The translations under genes and the position numbers were made by a program. 43,307 nucleotides of DNA. Origin: Bacteroidales bacterium (GTDB taxonomy: Bacteria > Bacteroidota > Bacteroidia > Bacteroidales > F082). The stretch covers positions 1 to 43,307 of the forward strand of contig JACZJI010000123.1 of assembly GCA_014860665.1 (NCBI GenBank), in the 5' to 3' direction. Numbering within the stretch: position 1 is the first letter of the stretch; every line of letters begins with the position of its first letter. Shown here one piece after another: positions 39,646-43,307 of the stretch. Below the pieces are notes generated by a model, which was not told the DNA's origin, did no database searches, and saw only the letters and a list, made by a program, of their open reading frames with translations.

Positions 39646-40287
39646 TCAATTATCCTCTTCCGAAATCCTAAGCGTCATCTTTTTTGTTTGAAGCCGATAG
39701 GTGTAAGTGCCCGAATAAGAAGGACAGCAATGCGCATCTTCATTTGTGTACAAACGAAAGGTACCGGTAATGCCGTTATGATACCCGGTAATCGTGGTGG
39801 TGGTTGTCATATAATCACTGGTGATGGCCTTCAGATCCGGGTCTGTTTCTTTCATTCGGTTGTACTCAGCCTGAATGGCATGAATGATTTCCTCCATTAC
39901 ATTGGAATCTGCAGTGCTATCCGAATAGATAATCTTTGCATAAGTTTGAGTACCTCCGTTGTGCCCGGTGCAGTTGACTCCCTGAAAGTATAGCAATAGA
40001 TCTTTTTTGTGGTCGTTGTTCAGGTCGAACCATACTGTTTTGATTGCTTTATCGTCGGCAGGTAAGCCGTCCAGCTGACCCGGATTTGCTTCTCTCCACT
40101 TTTGCGCTTCGGGAGATGCCATGCTTGTGTAATCGCAGGGTGGCCCAATTTGTTTGGCAGCCAGTAACTCCTGTTTCCATGTATTAATGGCTGCTTTCAC
40201 TTCCTGTTGGCTGCTTTGTTTTGTACTTTGATTACAGGCAAACAAACCAAAGAGCAATAGGGGTATGGTAAGGAATCGTATACGCAT
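39646..40287 (-). CDS. predicted lipoprotein of unknown function
   Basis: 213 residues. The signal peptide MRIRFLTIPLLLFGLFAC ends at Cys18 of a lipobox LFAC, so it is probably lipidated and periplasmic or outer-membrane. DLNNDHKKDLLLYFQ is a calcium-binding-like or FG-GAP-like segment, and the C-terminus (TFRLYTNEDAHCCPSYSGTYTYRL) has a Cys-Cys pair. I do not recognise a family. It is flanked by R1b downstream and R2a upstream. Confidence 0.75.
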   Translation of the reverse strand: MRIRFLTIPLLLFGLFACNQSTKQSSQQEVKAAINTWKQELLAAKQIGPPCDYTSMASPEAQKWREANPGQLDGLPADDKAIKTVWFDLNNDHKKDLLLYFQGVNCTGHNGGTQTYAKIIYSDSTADSNVMEEIIHAIQAEYNRMKETDPDLKAITSDYMTTTTTITGYHNGITGTFRLYTNEDAHCCPSYSGTYTYRLQTKKMTLRISEEDN

Positions 40288-40321
40288 GGTTGTAATTATT
40301 TGTTGTCCGTTTTTTCTGTAA

Positions 40322-40429
40322 GGGTTTCTATTTTGGCATTGAGTGTGTACTGCTGAATTGTTTTTACTTTTCGACAGTGCAAGTTAAAACTTTATAGATT
40401 CGCACAAGTTATAAACTTGCGCGAGAGGG
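40322..40429. repeat. palindromic intergenic repeat R2, copy a
   Basis: 108 bases, aligning without gaps to 42961-43068. Its core is a nested inverted repeat: GTGCAAGTT (40377-40385) pairs with AACTTGCGC (40413-40421), with one G-T pair. It lies upstream of the lipoprotein gene (35 bases from its start). REP/MITE-like; no reading frame. Confidence 0.8.
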
Positions 40430-40485
40430 GAAAAACCAGGACGAGCTCCGGGGGGTTCGAATAAAGAGATTTTACCTGTTTTGGC

Positions 40486-42867
40486 TTAATGTGTTTTTAT
40501 CTGAAAGGGTAAAAGAAATGTAAAAATGCTTCCTTTATCTACCTCACTTTCAACCCAAATTTTACCCTTATGTTTTTCTAAAAATTCCTTACAAAGCACC
40601 AGCCCAAAACCTGACCCGGTTTCATTTAATGTACCTTTTGTGGTGTACTTGTTTGTAATATCAAATAACTTCGATGAAACATCCTCAGTCATACCAACTC
40701 CGGTATCCGCTACAGAAATGTTTATTCCTTCTTCGATTTCAACACTAAATAGCTTTATACTACCACCTTTGTGAGTGAATTTAATGGCATTGGAAATAAG
40801 GTTTCGTAATACAGTTTTTAGCATATTGCTATCTGCATAAAGCACTAAATCAAGCGGTATATTATTACTTATAGAGATGCCCTTACTATTAGCGCTCCCC
40901 TCAATCGCGTTAATAATATCTGACCAAATATCTTTAAAAGGAATCTCGCGAGGCTGGAAAGGAGTTTTTTGTGAACGTGTCCATTCTAACAAATCTTCCA
41001 AAAAATTATAGGTGTTGTTCGCAGACTCATAAAGCTTTTTAATTATTTCAGCTATCTGCTCGGTTGTATATTCTTCAATATTATCATTTAATAATGCTAA
41101 AAACCCAAGCAAGGATTGAAATGGACTTCTTAAATCGTGTGCTAAAATAGATACAAATCTGTCTTTATCAGTGTTGGCAGCAATTAATTGTTTGGTCTTT
41201 AGTTCAATTTCTGCTTCCGCCTTTTTTCTCTTCGATATATCACGCGTCACTCCATTTAAACCTAAAAAATTGCCGTTCTCATCGTGATGGGGTGTCGCAG
41301 TGGCCTCAACCCAAACCCAGCTGCCATCTTTACATTTCTCTTCCAACTCATAGATGGGAGCTATCGTTGTTTTAATACCAGCTTTTTCGTCGGCAAAGCG
41401 TTTTTGTAAATTAGCGATAAGATGGTCAAACGTACCTGGTTTTAGTATATCAAAAAGGTGCCCACCTAGTACCTCTTCTTGTGTATATCCACGCATTCTT
41501 TCATCAGCTAGACTAATATAGTCGCAAATTAAGTTTGTATCCACGTGCCATATTACATCGCTTGAGTTCTCAGCAATGTAGCGAAATTTGGCCTCGCTCT
41601 CCTCCAATGTTCTTGCAAATGCCTTAGCTTCGGTAATATCATTAAGGAAGTTTAAAGTTGCCGGTTTGCCCTGCCAATCTATTTTCCTACCATATACTTC
41701 AACCCAGCGAATGGTATTATTACTGTTTAATATTCGTATTTCATATTTGGATTCAGGTGCTTCGCCTTTCAACCTTTTTTCGTAATTATGTTTGGTTAGC
41801 TCACGATCTTCCGGATGTATTATATCTAAAAATGGTGTGTTTTTAAGTTCATCCTCACTTCTGCCGGCAATTTCACATGTTTTGGGATTTACTAAAGCCA
41901 AATTAAGGTCCTGGGCAATAACTACGCCCTCATTGGCTAAATTAATAATAAGCTGGAGGCGCTCTTCTCTTTCGTGTAAAGCTTCGTTTTTAAGGTTAAT
42001 ACTTTTCGTTTTCTTCTTAATTTGTTTCCGTAGCAAGACCACCCAAATAAAAACAAGCGCAAGCACTAATAATGCTATTAAGAAAGAAATTAGAATCAGC
42101 CTGGAAATTCGTCTGTATTTATAATTGTCTCTTTCATAAATTGCCCATTTTGCCTGAATTTTTGCCAATTCACCATTATTGCGTAATTCTGATATGCCTT
42201 TATTAAGAACACCCAACAAATTTGAATTTCCTTTTTTTACAGCAAAACAATAAATACTGGGAATTAAAGGCGGCCCTTTAATTTCAATGTTTTTATACTT
42301 ATGTTTCATTATCTCATCCATTCCCAAAGAATAGGGTGCTATAACATAATCGGCTTTTCCCGATTCAATGCCAGCTATTGCTTCGGGAAGCGATTTTGCC
42401 TCGATATAATTGTGGAAAAGTCCATTTGGAATGAGAAATCTCTCGATGGAGATGTCTCCTTTTAATACCATTAACTTATAATTATATAAGTCTGAAATGT
42501 CTTTAAAATGCAACTTTTTACGAATAAAAATAGAGTAATATTCCGTTTGAACGGGGTGTGAAAAATCAAGCAAACGCCCTCTTTCATTTGAAAAGATAAC
42601 TCCTGCTAAAATGTCGGTATTTCCTGTTTCCAGGTCATTAAATGCGCTGTCCCATTGGCTAAGTTTATACTTAAATTTTATACCGGTTTCAGCCGAAATA
42701 GCATTTAATACATCAATATCAAAGCCACGAGCATTTCCTGTTTTATCAATATATGTAAAAGGAGGGTAGTTAAAATCTCCTCCTACAACATATGTTTTTG
42801 CCTGGCCATAGCCAGGCAGCAACAAAGCTGTGAAAAATAAAATTAGTAGATATTTAATTGCTGTCAT
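40486..42867 (-). CDS. hybrid-input histidine kinase: periplasmic SBP_bac_3 sensor, two PAS domains, HisKA/HATPase
   Basis: 793 residues. A signal peptide (to about residue 23) precedes an SBP_bac_3 amino-acid-binding-type domain (25-245: GGDFNYPPFTY, GFDIDVLNAIS, DILAGVIFSNERG). A single membrane segment lies at about 256-278, two PAS domains at about 300-415 and 420-545, and the phospho-acceptor His577 in ILAHDLRSPFQSL. HATPase motifs are LRNLISNAIKFT, VADTGVGM and GSGFGLVLC. It senses a small ligand outside and phosphorylates an unidentified response regulator. No cognate regulator is adjacent in the window. Confidence 0.93.
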   Translation of the reverse strand: MTAIKYLLILFFTALLLPGYGQAKTYVVGGDFNYPPFTYIDKTGNARGFDIDVLNAISAETGIKFKYKLSQWDSAFNDLETGNTDILAGVIFSNERGRLLDFSHPVQTEYYSIFIRKKLHFKDISDLYNYKLMVLKGDISIERFLIPNGLFHNYIEAKSLPEAIAGIESGKADYVIAPYSLGMDEIMKHKYKNIEIKGPPLIPSIYCFAVKKGNSNLLGVLNKGISELRNNGELAKIQAKWAIYERDNYKYRRISRLILISFLIALLVLALVFIWVVLLRKQIKKKTKSINLKNEALHEREERLQLIINLANEGVVIAQDLNLALVNPKTCEIAGRSEDELKNTPFLDIIHPEDRELTKHNYEKRLKGEAPESKYEIRILNSNNTIRWVEVYGRKIDWQGKPATLNFLNDITEAKAFARTLEESEAKFRYIAENSSDVIWHVDTNLICDYISLADERMRGYTQEEVLGGHLFDILKPGTFDHLIANLQKRFADEKAGIKTTIAPIYELEEKCKDGSWVWVEATATPHHDENGNFLGLNGVTRDISKRKKAEAEIELKTKQLIAANTDKDRFVSILAHDLRSPFQSLLGFLALLNDNIEEYTTEQIAEIIKKLYESANNTYNFLEDLLEWTRSQKTPFQPREIPFKDIWSDIINAIEGSANSKGISISNNIPLDLVLYADSNMLKTVLRNLISNAIKFTHKGGSIKLFSVEIEEGINISVADTGVGMTEDVSSKLFDITNKYTTKGTLNETGSGFGLVLCKEFLEKHKGKIWVESEVDKGSIFTFLLPFQIKTH

Positions 42868-42934
42868 TGCGTAATTGTCTGGGTTTCATATTTTGCTACA
42901 CGTAGTTTTATCTTCATTCCTGAATGCTTTTTGA

Positions 42935-42955
42935 ATTCGGGTTGCAGACCCGAAT
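42935..42955. other. hairpin upstream of the histidine kinase
   Basis: ATTCGGGT (42935-42942) and ACCCGAAT (42948-42955) form an 8-bp stem with loop TGCAG. It precedes the R2b repeat. No T run follows, so a terminator role is unlikely. Confidence 0.4.
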
Positions 42956-42960
42956 AAGCT

Positions 42961-43068
42961 GGGTTTCTATTTTGGCATTTAGCGCACATCGATGAATTGT
43001 TTTTACTTTTCGACAGCGCAAGTTAAGACTTTATAGATTCGCGAAAGTTATAAACTTGCGCGAGAGGG
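42961..43068. repeat. palindromic intergenic repeat R2, copy b
   Basis: 108 bases aligning to 40322-40429 with about 15 differences by eye. GCGCAAGTT (43016-43024) and AACTTGCGC (43053-43061) form a perfect 9-bp outer stem. It lies upstream of the histidine kinase gene (94 bases from its start). REP/MITE-like. Confidence 0.8.
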
Positions 43069-43082
43069 CCTGTGGATTTTTC

Positions 43083-43114
43083 AACCTTTCAGGTCCGGGG
43101 CGACCTGAAAGGTT
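43083..43114. terminator. hairpin terminator near the window end
   Basis: AACCTTTCAGGTC (43083-43095) and GACCTGAAAGGTT (43102-43114) form a 13-bp perfect stem followed by a short T run on the plus strand. It probably ends the transcript of the partial minus-strand gene at 43198, though T residues are better placed on the plus strand. Confidence 0.6.
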
Positions 43115-43197
43115 TTTAAGTTCAGTTGCAAATTATTTCAGCTCATCAGTAACAACCTTGTACGAGGGGGGGATTCATTGAAGAATGACTGATGACT

Positions 43198-43307
43198 TTA
43201 TTTTAATTTATCTATTACTTCAAGCATTTTTTGAATTCTCTTTTTTGAATTTATTTTCATGAAAGGCCTAAAAATAAAATACATTCCTAATGTAAAAAGA
43301 GCAATTC
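43198..43307 (-). CDS. C-terminal end of a membrane protein, partial
   Basis: An open frame from the window edge to a stop at 43198-43200 encodes 35 complete codons. It begins with a hydrophobic stretch (IALFTLGMYFIFRPF) and ends in a lysine/arginine-rich tail (KINSKKRIQKMLEVIDKLK), compatible with the last membrane helix and cytosolic tail of an integral membrane protein. No family can be assigned from so little. Confidence 0.4.
   Translation of the reverse strand, partial: IALFTLGMYFIFRPFMKINSKKRIQKMLEVIDKLK

Noticed and set aside
40447..40462. Similarity of CCGGGGGGTTCGAAT to the T-arm of tRNA-Ser at 38141-38154 (possible att site)
   Set aside because: The match is only about 15 bases with one inserted G, and stops before the tRNA 3' end; no integrase is present in the window.
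1..43307. CRISPR arrays, prophage, IS elements, rRNA
   Set aside because: No direct repeats with regular spacers, no transposase, integrase or phage structural genes, and no rRNA-like sequence were found.

Overview
The window looks like chromosomal DNA of a Bacteroidota (Bacteroidetes) bacterium. Three things point there: the gene families (a DUF3078 barrel, a DUF5063 protein, FeoA-FeoB fused in one chain, UDP-xylose synthase), several promoters of the phylum type TAnnTTTG about 20 bases downstream of a TTG-like element, and few clear Shine-Dalgarno sites. Ferrous iron uptake, a ferredoxin/NAD(P)H-type membrane complex, Rex and an Fnr-like regulator with a full set of cluster-ligand cysteines suggest an anaerobe or facultative anaerobe. 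I cannot name genus or species.

Layout. (1) 1-4905: end of a peroxiredoxin gene, recA, an Hpt phosphotransfer protein, the FeoAB iron transporter and a DUF5063 protein. (2) 4993-9937: a minus-strand sugar-nucleotide operon (hexose-phosphate mutase, dTDP-rhamnose-type reductase, UDP-glucuronate decarboxylase, UDP-glucose dehydrogenase) feeding cell-surface glycan synthesis. (3) 10009-15499: a DUF3078 outer-membrane barrel, an S9 peptidase and a secreted two-part glycosidase-like protein. (4) 15670-18035: a NiCoT/UreH-like metal transporter, Rex, and a membrane ferritin-VIT protein. (5) 30398 down to 18137: one tightly packed minus-strand operon of 14 genes. It encodes an energy-converting complex whose gene order matches the MBX/MBS (membrane-bound sulfur/sulfane reductase) complexes of Thermococcales: Mrp-type Na+/H+ antiporter subunits, two fused antiporter-like pump subunits, and NuoH/B/C/D-like proteins. 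It ends with a NuoI-like ferredoxin domain fused to a GltD-like flavoprotein, then a dihydroorotate-dehydrogenase-like protein without the active-site cysteine, and a CBS protein. An Fnr-like regulator is divergent from it. (6) 31417-38010: a DNA-damage-type module with a short DnaE, DinB, a LexA-like HTH-S24 repressor and a DnaQ/GIY-YIG fusion nuclease. (7) 38083-43307: tRNA-Ser(TGA), then a looser region with an outer-membrane barrel, a lipoprotein, a hybrid-sensor histidine kinase, and two families of duplicated structured non-coding repeats.

The most interesting signals are these. First, the MBX/MBS-like complex has an unusual fused electron-input module and altered metal-ligand motifs. 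Second, the same perfect palindrome core (ATAAC-TTTT-GTTAT) occurs both upstream of feoAB and between the Fnr-like gene and the complex, suggesting a shared anaerobic regulon. Third, the LexA-like gene's promoter has a palindrome exactly between its two promoter elements. Fourth, an approximately 117-base element with an intrinsic-terminator hairpin is duplicated behind two genes and may be a small RNA.
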